Source: Bacilli bacterium (GTDB taxonomy: Bacteria; Bacillota_I; Bacilli_A; RF39; UBA660). From it: a stretch of 37,585 nucleotides of DNA. Position numbers and translations under genes: made by a program. Shown one piece after another: positions 25,789-35,912 of the stretch (positions are counted from its first letter, which is position 1; every line of letters starts with the position of its first letter). Under the pieces are notes generated by a model, which was not told the DNA's origin, ran no database searches, and saw only the letters and a list, made by a program, of their open reading frames with translations. The stretch covers positions 1 through 37,585 of the forward strand of contig JAFQID010000001.1 of the NCBI GenBank assembly GCA_017397685.1, in the 5' to 3' direction.

Positions 25789-27054
25789 CTCATCATTAAC
25801 AACTATTACACTATAATTATCAAACTTTAACTTTTTCATAACATCAAGTGCTTCTTCGTACTTTAGTGACATAATATCATTATATACATTAGGATTAATC
25901 TTATTTTTATCTATTATATGATCAGTAATTAAAGACTCAACATTAATAATATCATCAAACTCTAGTATATAACTTTTTAGATATAATTTTTTCTTTCTTT
26001 CAAAATCTTCTTTAGATAAAGTTAAATGATTTATATCTTCATTAATTCTATCAACAAACTTTTTAGCATCATAAGTAGTAGCATTAACGCTAATTACTAA
26101 ATGATTATCAAATATTCCTTTAGATATTCCAAGACCAAGAACTAATTTTTCATTAATATATTTATCATATAAAACTGAACCACATGAAATATTAGATGAT
26201 AAAATAATATGAATATAAGCATATAACTTATTATTATCTTTTATATTAAATATTTTTTTATTAATCTTATATCCAATTCTTACCTTAGGACATGATACTC
26301 TTTTATATACTTTTTCTAAGTTAACTTTAATATTATCTTTTTCTCTTTTCTTTATTACTTTAGGTGCTTTTTTATTTTTAAGTTTTAAGCCTTTAATATA
26401 ATCATTTATTACATTATAAACTTTATCTTTATCAAAAGAACCACACACTGTGATAAAAGTATTTTCAGGAACATAAAAATCATCATAAACTTTCATAAGT
26501 TTCTTATATGTAAGACTATTTATATCATCTTTTGTTCCAAGTATAGTATTATTCAAATAACTACTATTAAACAAATTATCAAAAAGTCTAAATGAAACCA
26601 TAGTTTCAAGTCTATCATTTGTCATATCAATTTCTTCACAAATTATACCTTTTTCTTCCTCAACATTTTTTAGTGTAATATTTGGTTTATAAAACATATC
26701 TAAAAGTAGTTTAATACTTTCTTCTATATTCTCACTACCATATAAATTATAATTTGTTACGTCCCATGATGTATAAGCATTAGCTTGAAGTCCAAGGGAA
26801 TTAATCATATTAACTATTCTTGGATCTTCAGAAAAAGACATAACTTTATGTTCTAAAAAATGAGCACTACCTGGAATAACATCATAAATATTATCCCCTA
26901 ACTTATATTTCATAACTTTTGCGCCAAATTTAACAGTAATAGTTATATAAAAGTTTTTTGTTTTATTAACAGGATATAAATATAAATCCACTTGATTATT
27001 AATTTTTTCATAATAGATATTTTCATCTACTTTATCAAAAACTATTTTTTTCAT
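25783..27054 (-). CDS. ymfH: M16-family zinc peptidase (YmfH type)
   Basis: 423 residues of the insulinase/mitochondrial-processing-peptidase type. The inverted zinc motif is complete: H65-F-L-E68-H69 in GSAHFLEHKVM, with a downstream glutamate in NVEEEKGIICEEIDM. This is the catalytic member of a pair with the gene upstream, overlapping it by four bases (ATGA). In B. subtilis ymfF-ymfH lie close to spoIIIE/ftsK, as here. The substrate is not known. Confidence 0.92.
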   Translation of the reverse strand: MKKIVFDKVDENIYYEKINNQVDLYLYPVNKTKNFYITITVKFGAKVMKYKLGDNIYDVIPGSAHFLEHKVMSFSEDPRIVNMINSLGLQANAYTSWDVTNYNLYGSENIEESIKLLLDMFYKPNITLKNVEEEKGIICEEIDMTNDRLETMVSFRLFDNLFNSSYLNNTILGTKDDINSLTYKKLMKVYDDFYVPENTFITVCGSFDKDKVYNVINDYIKGLKLKNKKAPKVIKKREKDNIKVNLEKVYKRVSCPKVRIGYKINKKIFNIKDNNKLYAYIHIILSSNISCGSVLYDKYINEKLVLGLGISKGIFDNHLVISVNATTYDAKKFVDRINEDINHLTLSKEDFERKKKLYLKSYILEFDDIINVESLITDHIIDKNKINPNVYNDIMSLKYEEALDVMKKLKFDNYSVIVVNDEK

Positions 27055-28310
27055 TCAAGTTCTCCTTTCATGAAATATATAACACTTAATTTTAATCTTT
27101 TAGCAAGATTTACAATATCATCACTACCAACTTCTAATAACTTATTTCTATAAGATTCAATATCAAGTACACTAGCAAATTCATTCATATAAACATTATT
27201 AATTTGTCCTATTAAATCATCATAATAACTATTTAAACTAGTTTCAATATTATGTCTAGCCGCATCAAGTAATGTATCAATTAGTGCTTTATTTTTTAAA
27301 GATAAAACACATTCTTTAATAATATTAATTGCTTTTTCTTTATTATCTTTATTTATACCGGAATAAATGGTTAAAGATGGATTATATCTATTAATATAAG
27401 ATGAAATATTATAACATAGACTATTCTTTTCTCTAACAGTATCAAATAAGATTGAATTATTCATAGAACCAAGAATCATATTAAGCACTCTAAAAGTATA
27501 ATAGTCTTTTTCATCAGAATAATTATCTACTGTGTATCCTAAATAAATCTTAGATTGATTAAAAGGCATAGTATTTTCTTTTTCAATAACTTTATTATTA
27601 TGTTTATTGTTAACGAATATGTTATACTCATTTTTGTTAGCCTTTATATTATCAAAATACTTTTCAATATATTTAACTAATTGTTCACCTTCTAATCCAT
27701 GTATAATAACATCAATTTTATAACTTCCATCAAAAAGTTTTTTATAATGTTTATATAGTTTCTTCGAACTGACCTTTTCAATATCTTCTACGGTAGAATA
27801 AACAGAATACTCATTAGGAGTTCCTTTATACATAATTTTATTATATTCTAAAGAAGAATAAAGTCTAGGATTAGTAACAATATTTTTACATTCAGTAATA
27901 GACTGCTCTTTAATAAGTTTTAGTACATCTTCATCAAAAGCATCATCTTTTATATTAGGATTAAATAACACTTCCATAAACATATCTATTGACTCTCTCA
28001 TAGTTTTTTCATCTGTGTACCTTGGATTAAGAAACTCTAAAGTAAACTCATTAAATCCAACATTACCAGTATAGGAACAACTACTCATAATATTTATACC
28101 ATATAAATCCTCTATTCTTTTTATCATTTTAGATTTTGTATTATATTTTTTTGTACTGTAAACCAAAATAGATTTAAGTATTTTATCATAAGCAAGATCT
28201 TCACTATTAAAGTTTTTTGCGAATATAACTTGCACTACGGTACTTTTAAACCTATCTGAATCAATAACATGAATATTATAATTTTCTTTTTCAATTTTTT
28301 TATAGTTCAT
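27051..28310 (-). CDS. ymfF: M16-family peptidase-like protein, inactive partner (YmfF type)
   Basis: 419 residues with the M16 fold pattern but no HxxEH; the corresponding region reads SEDLAYDKILKSILVYSTKKY. Later conserved segments include YKGTPNEYSVYSTVEDIEKV and the MPFNQSKIYLGYTVD region. M16 enzymes of bacteria often work as an active/inactive heterodimer, which fits the overlap with ymfH. The SD GAGG lies just before the ATG. Confidence 0.9.
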   Translation of the reverse strand: MNYKKIEKENYNIHVIDSDRFKSTVVQVIFAKNFNSEDLAYDKILKSILVYSTKKYNTKSKMIKRIEDLYGINIMSSCSYTGNVGFNEFTLEFLNPRYTDEKTMRESIDMFMEVLFNPNIKDDAFDEDVLKLIKEQSITECKNIVTNPRLYSSLEYNKIMYKGTPNEYSVYSTVEDIEKVSSKKLYKHYKKLFDGSYKIDVIIHGLEGEQLVKYIEKYFDNIKANKNEYNIFVNNKHNNKVIEKENTMPFNQSKIYLGYTVDNYSDEKDYYTFRVLNMILGSMNNSILFDTVREKNSLCYNISSYINRYNPSLTIYSGINKDNKEKAINIIKECVLSLKNKALIDTLLDAARHNIETSLNSYYDDLIGQINNVYMNEFASVLDIESYRNKLLEVGSDDIVNLAKRLKLSVIYFMKGELE

Positions 28311-28344
28311 ATTTCCTCACTTCGTAAATAAAATTATATCATAA

Positions 28345-28380
28345 AATTTATTAAAAGAAGGAATTAAAAGTCCTTCTTTT
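28345..28380 (-). terminator. Intrinsic terminator after deoD
   Basis: A 10-bp perfect stem AAAAGAAGGA/TCCTTCTTTT (28353-28362 with 28371-28380) with an 8-base loop and T-rich sequence after it on the minus strand. Confidence 0.75.
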
Positions 28381-28395
28381 ATATTATTTACATTT

Positions 28396-29091
28396 TTATA
28401 AAATTAATGCGGTTTCAAGAGCTAAAAAAATCATATCATTAAGTTTCTTTTCTCTTTCTAAAGCACTTATTTCTTCTTTGGTTACTAAATTATCGCTAAT
28501 TGTAAGTATACTTGTTGCTTTTTTATGAAATTTTTTAGCATTAAATAAAAGTGCATATGTTTCCATTTCAACAGCTAATGAGCCATTTAAATCAGCTAGA
28601 TTACTATCATTATAAAAAGCTTCAGTAGTGTGAACTCTTCCAAGTTTAACATCCATTCTTTTCTTATGAGCTATCATCATTATTTTACTATTTAAATCAA
28701 AAGAAGAATTAATAACTTTCATATCTTCTCCAGTACTTTCCTCATCAAAACTAGTATTTGAAAATGCTGAATCTGCAACTAAAACATCATATACTTTTAA
28801 ATCTTCTTTATAAGAACCTGCTGTACCTATTCTAATTATATAATCAACATCATATACATCAAAAAGTTCATGTGAGTATATTCCCATACTAGCTATTCCC
28901 ATTCCACTAGAAAAAACAGTAACTCTTTTTCCTTTATAATATCCTGTATAAGCAAGTTCTCCTCTTAATGAATTAACAAGTTTGTAATCTTCTAGATATG
29001 TTTCAGTTATATACTTTGCCCTATTAGGATCTCCTGGCATAAGTACTATATTAGCAATATCTTCTTTTTTTGCTTCAATATGTGGTGTCAT
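28396..29091 (-). CDS. deoD: Purine-nucleoside phosphorylase, DeoD type
   Basis: Reversible phosphorolysis of purine (deoxy)nucleosides in salvage. The 231 residues match the hexameric bacterial class: an N-terminal TPHIEAKK, phosphate-site MPGDPNRAKYI, SSGMGIASMGIYSHEL, the RIGTAGSY loop, and the ribose/base-site EMETYALLF. AAGGAGG lies about 7 bases upstream. It lies between ftsK and ymfF, all co-oriented. Confidence 0.97.
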   Translation of the reverse strand: MTPHIEAKKEDIANIVLMPGDPNRAKYITETYLEDYKLVNSLRGELAYTGYYKGKRVTVFSSGMGIASMGIYSHELFDVYDVDYIIRIGTAGSYKEDLKVYDVLVADSAFSNTSFDEESTGEDMKVINSSFDLNSKIMMIAHKKRMDVKLGRVHTTEAFYNDSNLADLNGSLAVEMETYALLFNAKKFHKKATSILTISDNLVTKEEISALEREKKLNDMIFLALETALIL

Positions 29092-29110
29092 ATATATTTT
29101 CCTCCTTAAA

Positions 29111-31339
29111 TTACTCCTCTATTTTTTCTTCTAACTTGACAAGAACATCTCTTGGTTTGCTACCCTTAGCTGGTCCAACAATACCTTGTTCTTCAAATAT
29201 ATCAATTATTCTAGCCGCTCTATTATATCCTATAGAGAATCTTCTTTGAATTAATGATGCACTTATTTGTCCAGTTTCAATCGCATAAGAAAGTATTTTA
29301 TCATAAAGAACATCTTTTTCCTTAGGTTCACTAAATCCATCACTAGTTCCTTCAGAAGATGAAATATTATCATTATTCATAAACTTATCATCATATTTAG
29401 GGGCATCACTTCTATTTTTAATAAAATCAACAACTCTTTTAATCTCATCATCTGATACAAAACTTCCTTGTATACGTGTAGGAGTATTTTCATCCATTGG
29501 TTTATAAAGCATATCACCTTTTCCAAGAAGTTTTTCCGCTCCAACCATATCAAGAATAGTTCTACTATCGATGCTAGAAGATACTGTAAAGGCAACTCTG
29601 GTTGGTATATTTGATTTAATGGTTCCTGTGATAACATCAGTAGAAGGTCTTTGAGTTGCAACTATTAGGTGTATTCCAGCCGCTCTAGCAAGTTGTGTAA
29701 TTCTCATAATAGATTCTTCAACTTCTTTGGCTGCAACAAGCATTAAATCTGCAAGTTCATCTATGATTACAAGAATAAAAGGCATCTTTTTAAGACCACA
29801 ATCTGGATTCTTTTTAAGTTGTTTTTCTACATACTCATTATAAGTAGAGATATTTTTAGTTTGTGAGTTTTTAAAAGTCTCATACCTATCATCCATCTCA
29901 ACAACAATTTTTTGAAGTGCCATACTAGCCTTTTTAGGATCAGTAACAACAGGAATTAATAAATGTGGTATATTTTCATACACATTAAGTTCAACTTTTT
30001 TAGGATCGACCAAAACCATTTTTACTTCATCTGGGTTAGATCTCATAAGTATTGATAAAATAATATTATTGATACATACACTCTTACCACTACCAGTAGC
30101 ACCCGCAACAAGCATATGTGGTGTTTTATTTATCTCAACATATTTTACAGTTCCAGCAATATCTCTTCCAAGCGGAGCTAGTAACTTTGAATCATTAAAC
30201 TTAGAAGGAATTGCCTCAAGTATTTCTCTCATAGATACTGGTATAATAGTTTGATTAGGTATTTCAACTCCAATAGTATTTTTACCAGGTATTGGAGCTT
30301 CTATTCTAACTTCTTTCGCCGCAAGATTCAAAGCAAGTTCTCTAGAAATACTAAGAACTTTATTTACTTTAGTACCCCTTTGCAAATCCATTTCATACTG
30401 AGTTACTGATGGACCAACTCTTACTTCAATTACTCTTGCATGCATACCAAAATCATTAAATGTTCTTTCAAGTATTTTAGTATTCGCAGTAATAAACTCA
30501 GTAGAATTAACTTTACCCTTTATTGGCTTTGGAGCATCAAGTAAAGTAATTGGTGGTTTTACATAAACCTTAGGTTTATCATCACTTACTTTAATCGGTT
30601 CAATTACCTCAGGTAAAGAACCAACACTAGCTTCATTAACGCTCTTTCTATTAGTAAGTTCTTCAACGCTTGTAATAACAATTCTATCATCAATCTTATC
30701 TTCTTTTTCTTCACTTAAAGCTGGTAATGGTTTAACAGAAGTTTCTTCATCATCTTCTTCTTTAATAAAGAACTTTTTAAAAGGCGTGATAATATACTTT
30801 CCAAAATCTGCAAGAGTTATATCAAAAAGCATAATTATTCCAAAAGCACAAAGAATAACTATAACAATACTAGTACCCTCTACATCAAAAAGAGATACGA
30901 AAATCCATGAAAATAATGCTCCTATCATACCACCACCAGTATTTCTTACTTCAGCAGGCGTATCATAAGCTATAGAAATATTATCAAAAGTAGCTGAAAA
31001 TATCTCTCCATTATTAATTCCAGTTTCTTTAACATAGTTTATATGAGAAAATAACAAAATTGCGATTATTAAAGTATATATACCTATAAGTCTAGCACTT
31101 AAAAAATTAGTTTTCTTTCTTTTAGCAACAAAAATGAAACCAACTAGTAAAGTAAAAGTTAATATTATAAAATTCCATGAGCCAAAAAGAAAAACTGCAA
31201 ACTTTTTTACAAGTTCACCAACTAAACCAAAAGAACCAAGACCAGTAATTGATAACAATATCAATACTAATCCTTGTAATTCTTTTGTATAAGCAAATCC
31301 TTTTTTACTTTCTTCTTTTTGTACTTTCTTCTTTGCCAT
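29111..31339 (-). CDS. ftsK: DNA translocase FtsK/SpoIIIE
   Basis: A septum-anchored motor that pumps chromosomal DNA and resolves termini at division. 742 residues: four to five TM helices in the first ~175 residues, an acidic/proline linker (~190-280), a RecA-like motor with Walker A GATGSGKS (413-420) and VIIDELADLM, followed by IVATQRPSTDVITG. The C-terminal winged-helix γ domain (QISASLIQRRFSIGYNRAARIIDIFEEQG) reads KOPS/SRS orientation sequences. It is directly downstream of ezrA, another division gene. Confidence 0.97.
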   Translation of the reverse strand: MAKKKVQKEESKKGFAYTKELQGLVLILLSITGLGSFGLVGELVKKFAVFLFGSWNFIILTFTLLVGFIFVAKRKKTNFLSARLIGIYTLIIAILLFSHINYVKETGINNGEIFSATFDNISIAYDTPAEVRNTGGGMIGALFSWIFVSLFDVEGTSIVIVILCAFGIIMLFDITLADFGKYIITPFKKFFIKEEDDEETSVKPLPALSEEKEDKIDDRIVITSVEELTNRKSVNEASVGSLPEVIEPIKVSDDKPKVYVKPPITLLDAPKPIKGKVNSTEFITANTKILERTFNDFGMHARVIEVRVGPSVTQYEMDLQRGTKVNKVLSISRELALNLAAKEVRIEAPIPGKNTIGVEIPNQTIIPVSMREILEAIPSKFNDSKLLAPLGRDIAGTVKYVEINKTPHMLVAGATGSGKSVCINNIILSILMRSNPDEVKMVLVDPKKVELNVYENIPHLLIPVVTDPKKASMALQKIVVEMDDRYETFKNSQTKNISTYNEYVEKQLKKNPDCGLKKMPFILVIIDELADLMLVAAKEVEESIMRITQLARAAGIHLIVATQRPSTDVITGTIKSNIPTRVAFTVSSSIDSRTILDMVGAEKLLGKGDMLYKPMDENTPTRIQGSFVSDDEIKRVVDFIKNRSDAPKYDDKFMNNDNISSSEGTSDGFSEPKEKDVLYDKILSYAIETGQISASLIQRRFSIGYNRAARIIDIFEEQGIVGPAKGSKPRDVLVKLEEKIEE

Positions 31340-31347
31340 TTTACCAC

Positions 31348-33057
31348 CTATTCATATTTACTGGCTATTTTCTTATAAACACCTGGTTCAACTACATCAA
31401 GAGAATTAAGAACAATCTCTAAAGATGTTTTATAATCTCCTTTGTTAAAAGCTTTTGTTCCAGATATTAATCCAGTTTCTATTTCTCTATACTCACTTCT
31501 ATATCTATTACCATACACAATAGCCGCCTCAGCCATTTTAGCTTCTTTAATTGTACTACTAGCTGTAGCATATAATTTTAAAGATAGGTCTCTAGCGGTA
31601 TCAACTCTCAAATTAAGAGTTTTAATAGATATAGGTTTTTTCTCAAGTTCCTTATTTATTTCCTTAATTCCATCATAAGCTTCTTTTAATTCAATATAAA
31701 ACTTTTTAGGAATAGTAGGTAAATTATATTCCTTAATTTTATATCTAGCATCTTTTAAAATCGTTTTAATTTCAAATAATTGATCTCTTGCTCTTTTCTC
31801 ATCTTCTTTTAAACTACCAAGATTTATTAGAGTACTTTCTAGGTTTTCTTCTAATTTAGTAAGTCTAACTGATATTAAACCACATTCTTCACTTAACTTA
31901 GAATAAGGTGAAATTTTAATAAGAGTTCTATCATTAATTAGCTTAAAACTATCCTTAGTTTCAATAAGCTCTTTATTAATATCATCTATGGTTTTCATAT
32001 CATCATCTTTTAAATCATACGTTTCTTTTAATATATCAATTTCATTATATAAGTTTCTAATTATACCACTTACTTTAACTAATCTATCATTAATATTTAT
32101 TAAACTTCTCTCATAATCTCTTTTACTTCTCTTTTCATTTTCGAAATCATTATATATACTTTCATAATAATCAAGAAGTGTTTTTAAATCGAATACTGAA
32201 TCCTGTACATTAAGAACTTTCAATCTATCAACTATTTCATTAACCTTTTTTTCTGTTTCGTTAATATTATATTCAATATTTAAGTATTCAAGATTATATC
32301 CATCTCTAATCATTTTTTCAGAAACATTCTTAATATCCTTCATTTTCTTAGGTATTATAACATTAGCCATAAGTAAAATAGTTGGAGCTTCTTCAATTAC
32401 TATTTCCATATTTTTAATCATATCATCAAGTACTTTGACTATTTTACTTATTTCATCATATTCGCTATTATTTATAGCCACCTCAAAACCAGAAAATAAC
32501 TTATCTATATTTTCAAATTGAAGTTCAATTGGTACACTTACTTCATTGTAATCATTTTTATTTTTATTATACTTAAAAACTACTTCTCTATACACACTTT
32601 TAAGTTTAGTTATAGCTTCTCTGTTTCTTTCTTCACTCTCTGTAAGAGTTTTTATATCATTTAAAAGTTTATGAGCCTTAGCTTTAACATGAAAAATATC
32701 TTTTTCAGTAGTAGATATCAAATCAGAAGCACTTTCATAATCTTTTGAATAAATCAGATTTTCTATATCAACAATCTTATCAGTAAGAAGTTGCATATCC
32801 TCTTTTTCAAGAGATTTATATCTATTCTTCCACTCATCTATTTCACTTTGTAATTTCTTATTATTTGCAAGTTTTTCAGCTTTAGATAGTTCAGTAACCA
32901 AAGAAGTAGAAATAATAAGATTCTTATCCAAAGTAAGTTTATCAACCGCATCTAATATATTTTTTTTCTTTCTATGTTTAATTTGGATTAATATTATACT
33001 AACAAATATAAACAATATTACAAATACACAAATTATTATAATCGTTGTCTTTCCCAT
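31348..33057 (-). CDS. ezrA: Septation ring formation regulator EzrA
   Basis: A membrane-anchored division protein that interacts with FtsZ and prevents extra Z-rings. 569 residues from the ATG at 33055-33057, with AGGAGG 5 bases upstream; an earlier ATG adds six residues. One N-terminal TM (~3-24) is followed by basic residues and about 530 residues of coiled-coil spectrin-like repeats. The early segment IDEWKNRYKSLEKEDMQLL and the ending IVLNSLDVVEPGVYKKI are typical of the family. It is the first gene of the ezrA-ftsK stretch. Confidence 0.93.
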   Translation of the reverse strand: MGKTTIIIICVFVILFIFVSIILIQIKHRKKKNILDAVDKLTLDKNLIISTSLVTELSKAEKLANNKKLQSEIDEWKNRYKSLEKEDMQLLTDKIVDIENLIYSKDYESASDLISTTEKDIFHVKAKAHKLLNDIKTLTESEERNREAITKLKSVYREVVFKYNKNKNDYNEVSVPIELQFENIDKLFSGFEVAINNSEYDEISKIVKVLDDMIKNMEIVIEEAPTILLMANVIIPKKMKDIKNVSEKMIRDGYNLEYLNIEYNINETEKKVNEIVDRLKVLNVQDSVFDLKTLLDYYESIYNDFENEKRSKRDYERSLININDRLVKVSGIIRNLYNEIDILKETYDLKDDDMKTIDDINKELIETKDSFKLINDRTLIKISPYSKLSEECGLISVRLTKLEENLESTLINLGSLKEDEKRARDQLFEIKTILKDARYKIKEYNLPTIPKKFYIELKEAYDGIKEINKELEKKPISIKTLNLRVDTARDLSLKLYATASSTIKEAKMAEAAIVYGNRYRSEYREIETGLISGTKAFNKGDYKTSLEIVLNSLDVVEPGVYKKIASKYE

Positions 33058-33135
33058 ATAATCCTCCTTATACATTTTAACACAATAAAATATTTTTTTA
33101 AATAGATAATTTAAAAAATTAAATTATTCAAATTA

Positions 33136-33168
33136 TCAAAAAACTCTAACCTAAAATACTGTTAGAGT
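33136..33168 (-). terminator. Intrinsic terminator after the gene at 33238
   Basis: An 8-bp stem ACTCTAAC/GTTAGAGT (33143-33150 with 33161-33168), a 10-base loop, and six T on the minus strand. It marks the border between the accessory region and ezrA. Confidence 0.75.
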
Positions 33169-33237
33169 ATAGCTTAAAGATAATAAATAACATGAATATA
33201 AGTTAATTCTATTAATTAGCTTTAATTTTTGTATATA

Positions 33238-33741
33238 CTATTTTGTTTTATTATAACTGTTATTTTTAGATAATTGAGATTTTAATTCTTCAATTCTTCT
33301 TTTCCATTTATTTCTTTCTGCGGCTAAGTTATCATCTTTATCATATGATTGGTTCAATTGTGTTGTTAATATTGATATCATAGTTTCTTGATATTCTGAA
33401 ATTCCATAATTTGCTAGAACTTCTATTGCTTTATAATCCATACAAAAAATGATATTTTTAAACTCATCGCTGTTTAAAATAAAATAATTTATATCTCCAT
33501 ATTGATAATTTTGTTCTGAAATTCTTTTATTTATAGCGTCCGCCTCAATAACTGTCATCATTTTTTCAGAAAAATGAAAAGGGACAGCTTCAATTGTTAT
33601 TCCATAATTTAAAAACATATTTTTTAAATTTGTAAAATCTAATTCACGATTTTTAAATTGGTTAATTATTTGAGAATATAATAAGATTTCATTATCAGTT
33701 AAAGCTTTTTCATATCTAACATAATTAATATTTTTTTCCAT
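33238..33741 (-). CDS. Uncharacterised protein, 167 aa
   Basis: I do not recognise this gene. The product is soluble, with no signal peptide or TM. A mixed α/β N-terminal part contains YGITIEAVPFHFSE and YGDINYFILNSDEFKNIIF. The C-terminus has a charged helix (AAERNKWKRRIEELKSQL) likely to form a coiled coil, followed by an Asn/Lys tail. The SD is GCGGTGAT a few bases before the ATG. It has its own promoter (33763-33792) and terminator (33136-33168), so it is a single-gene unit. It sits with two other unrecognised genes between ezrA and a broken nuclease gene, suggesting accessory DNA. Confidence 0.75.
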   Translation of the reverse strand: MEKNINYVRYEKALTDNEILLYSQIINQFKNRELDFTNLKNMFLNYGITIEAVPFHFSEKMMTVIEADAINKRISEQNYQYGDINYFILNSDEFKNIIFCMDYKAIEVLANYGISEYQETMISILTTQLNQSYDKDDNLAAERNKWKRRIEELKSQLSKNNSYNKTK

Positions 33742-33762
33742 AATATCACCGCTTTCATTAAA

Positions 33763-33792
33763 ATTATAACAAAAATATATTATAGTTGTAAA
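33763..33792 (-). promoter_or_regulatory. Promoter of the 167-aa gene
   Basis: On the minus strand TTTACA (33787-33792), an 18-base spacer and a perfect TATAAT (33763-33768), about 20 bases before the start codon. Confidence 0.6.
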
Positions 33793-33886
33793 ATTTCTTT
33801 TTATTTGTTTTTAAAATATCATGTAATTACTATAAAATATTAATCAATATTTTAAAAAGCGTTTATACAAAGTTTTTCTTATTCAA

Positions 33887-34708
33887 CTATAAGTTTGTAT
33901 TAATTTTTCTTTTTAATCTATTTAATTTATTTTTTTCCTCAGATTTATCATACCATTCATTACATAATTTAGATACTTCACTATAAGCATAACTGTGTTG
34001 TGAATGCGATAATACTATTTCCATTTCATTTTGTAACTCTTCAATATAATCTTTCATATCTTTAAGTATTCTTTTTTTAGTAAATTTCCTTCTTAACATT
34101 GAAACAACAATTGGAAAATTATCATCTTTATATATTGAACCCATCATTCTACCGTAAGAATAAGAACAATTTAATTTTATTGATGGGATATTTTCAATTT
34201 TTTCATTTATATTTAACTTATTATCTATTGGTATCGCTTGATGTTCTACTATTACTATTGATTTATCCTTAACCATTTGCTTAACGTCTTTTTTTCTTAA
34301 AATACTACCGTATTCAATTTCTGTATCTTCAGAGACTGCAATGATATATCCAACTTGATATAATTGTTTCCACCAACTAAAATCTCTACCATGACCTTCA
34401 GTAGCAGTATCAGTAAAAGTCATATAAGTATCAATTTCAGTAAATCTATTATATTTCTTATTATTTCTTTTTGAAAGTATTTTTAAATAATCATCTTCTG
34501 TTAATGATATGCTATATACTTTACAAAGCAAATCATAAAATTCTTCATCAGACAACTTTTTGAAATCTTGATTTACTAAATCATTTATTACATTAATATA
34601 TTCCTTTAAAGTATCTCTAAATGTTTCAAATATTTCTTGCTCACTTGTTCTATATATGTAAGCATAGGTATCTTCTGTTAGCGTAATACTATTTTTTTCA
34701 ATATTCAT
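33887..34708 (-). CDS. Uncharacterised protein, 273 aa
   Basis: I do not recognise this gene. It is cytoplasmic by composition. Notable stretches are an N-terminal helical part, the aromatic/glycine motif TATEGHGRDFSWWKQLYQVGY near the middle, a β-rich 'YGSILRKKDVKQMVKD' and SIVIVEHQAIPI, then LNCSYSYGRMMGSIYKD, and a basic, helical C-terminus (NKLNRLKRKINTNL). The start has GAGAGG 6 bases upstream. It is 60 bases after the gene at 34769 and may share its transcript. No partial homology to a known toxin or enzyme is evident. Confidence 0.75.
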   Translation of the reverse strand: MNIEKNSITLTEDTYAYIYRTSEQEIFETFRDTLKEYINVINDLVNQDFKKLSDEEFYDLLCKVYSISLTEDDYLKILSKRNNKKYNRFTEIDTYMTFTDTATEGHGRDFSWWKQLYQVGYIIAVSEDTEIEYGSILRKKDVKQMVKDKSIVIVEHQAIPIDNKLNINEKIENIPSIKLNCSYSYGRMMGSIYKDDNFPIVVSMLRRKFTKKRILKDMKDYIEELQNEMEIVLSHSQHSYAYSEVSKLCNEWYDKSEEKNKLNRLKRKINTNL

Positions 34709-34768
34709 AGAAAACCTCTCTACTATAATATTATATTTTTTTGTAAAATTACTTTATTAAATAAAATC

Positions 34769-35863
34769 TTATTTATGAATTCCTTTTTTATAAGCACCTA
34801 GCACTCTTTTCAATATACTCTTTGGTTTCATAGCTTTTTTCATTAAATCAAAATTTTGATTATAAAGATACCAGAAATGGTCACATACTTCTATTAAAGT
34901 GAAATTATCAGTTTTCATAAAATCTTCTTCTTTTATATCTACTATACGATTGGCTAAGTCTGGTCTTTTTTGAATAAAATCTATAATCTTATTTAAGCCT
35001 TCTTCATTCCTAGCAAATTTACTTATCGCTACGCTTGTATTATAATCTAATTTTTCTAATTCTTCATCTGTATAAAGTTTCATCATTAAATCAAAGTTAC
35101 ATAAATAATTTGAGAATCCTTTAGTTTGCATCAAATTATTTAATCTATCACATGTTTCTTTTGCATATATTTTTCTACAACAAAGGCAAATCATTTCTAA
35201 TTGTCCCTCTGTTGCTTGTTTATATGTTTCATCTGAAAATGTATCTAAATTTTCTTTTACAAATAAATACTCAAATATATTATAATACGATGTACATTTT
35301 TCTAATCTATTACAAATCAAATCATATTTCGAACTAATTAACTTTTCAAATCTTTGTATATATTTTTCTCTTTCTTCTTGCGGTAAAGTTTCAATACTTT
35401 TTGCAAAATTTATAAACATATAACCACAAGTTTTAATCATTTCAACATATTTTTTTCTGTCAAATTTTGAAGATATAGAAATATCTAAATATTGGAGCGA
35501 AATAGACCAAACATCTAAATTAAATGAAATATTTTCTTTTAATAAATCATATAATAAATCTACATTGTCATAATATAATGCTGTGTAATATAATATTAGA
35601 GATAATCTTACTTTCTCATTTTCTTTTTCATCAACAATTGGAAGCATAGTATAAATCATATTACCTTTTGGATCTTGTTGCAAGTTTTTAAAATTAGAGT
35701 TAATTAAATCTTTAAGAAGTAATGACATTTTCTTATCAATTTCTTCTTCTTTTCTCTTATCAAGTTTAATATTCTTTTTTACCTCCCATTTAATTTCATT
35801 TAAAGTTTTTAGGACATAAACATCAATAAAAGCTCCTCTATCTATTTTGTTAATATTTTCCAT
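34769..35863 (-). CDS. Uncharacterised α-helical protein, 364 aa
   Basis: I do not recognise this gene. The sequence reads as mainly α-helical, without TM segments. Features are a charged early helix (KKNIKLDKRKEEEIDKKM), a LILYYTALYYDNVDLLYDLL repeat-like stretch reminiscent of ankyrin/TPR helices, a cysteine cluster MICLCCRKIYAKETC, and a basic tail (KPKSILKRVLGAYKKGIHK). GGGAG lies about 9 bases before the ATG. A strong promoter with an overlapping palindrome is upstream. It is the first gene of the 34769-33887 pair. A structural or scaffold role would be a guess. Confidence 0.75.
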   Translation of the reverse strand: MENINKIDRGAFIDVYVLKTLNEIKWEVKKNIKLDKRKEEEIDKKMSLLLKDLINSNFKNLQQDPKGNMIYTMLPIVDEKENEKVRLSLILYYTALYYDNVDLLYDLLKENISFNLDVWSISLQYLDISISSKFDRKKYVEMIKTCGYMFINFAKSIETLPQEEREKYIQRFEKLISSKYDLICNRLEKCTSYYNIFEYLFVKENLDTFSDETYKQATEGQLEMICLCCRKIYAKETCDRLNNLMQTKGFSNYLCNFDLMMKLYTDEELEKLDYNTSVAISKFARNEEGLNKIIDFIQKRPDLANRIVDIKEEDFMKTDNFTLIEVCDHFWYLYNQNFDLMKKAMKPKSILKRVLGAYKKGIHK

Positions 35864-35912
35864 ATTTCATTTCTCCCTTCAATTAAACACATATAGTCAT
35901 AACTAAAAAATT

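Noticed and set aside
25783-28310. M16 peptidase pair as bacteriocin-processing enzymes (AlbE/AlbF-like)
   Set aside because: They match the YmfF/YmfH pair near ftsK, are separated from the bacteriocin unit by a terminator and rpe, and the double-glycine leaders are processed by the exporter's own C39 domain.
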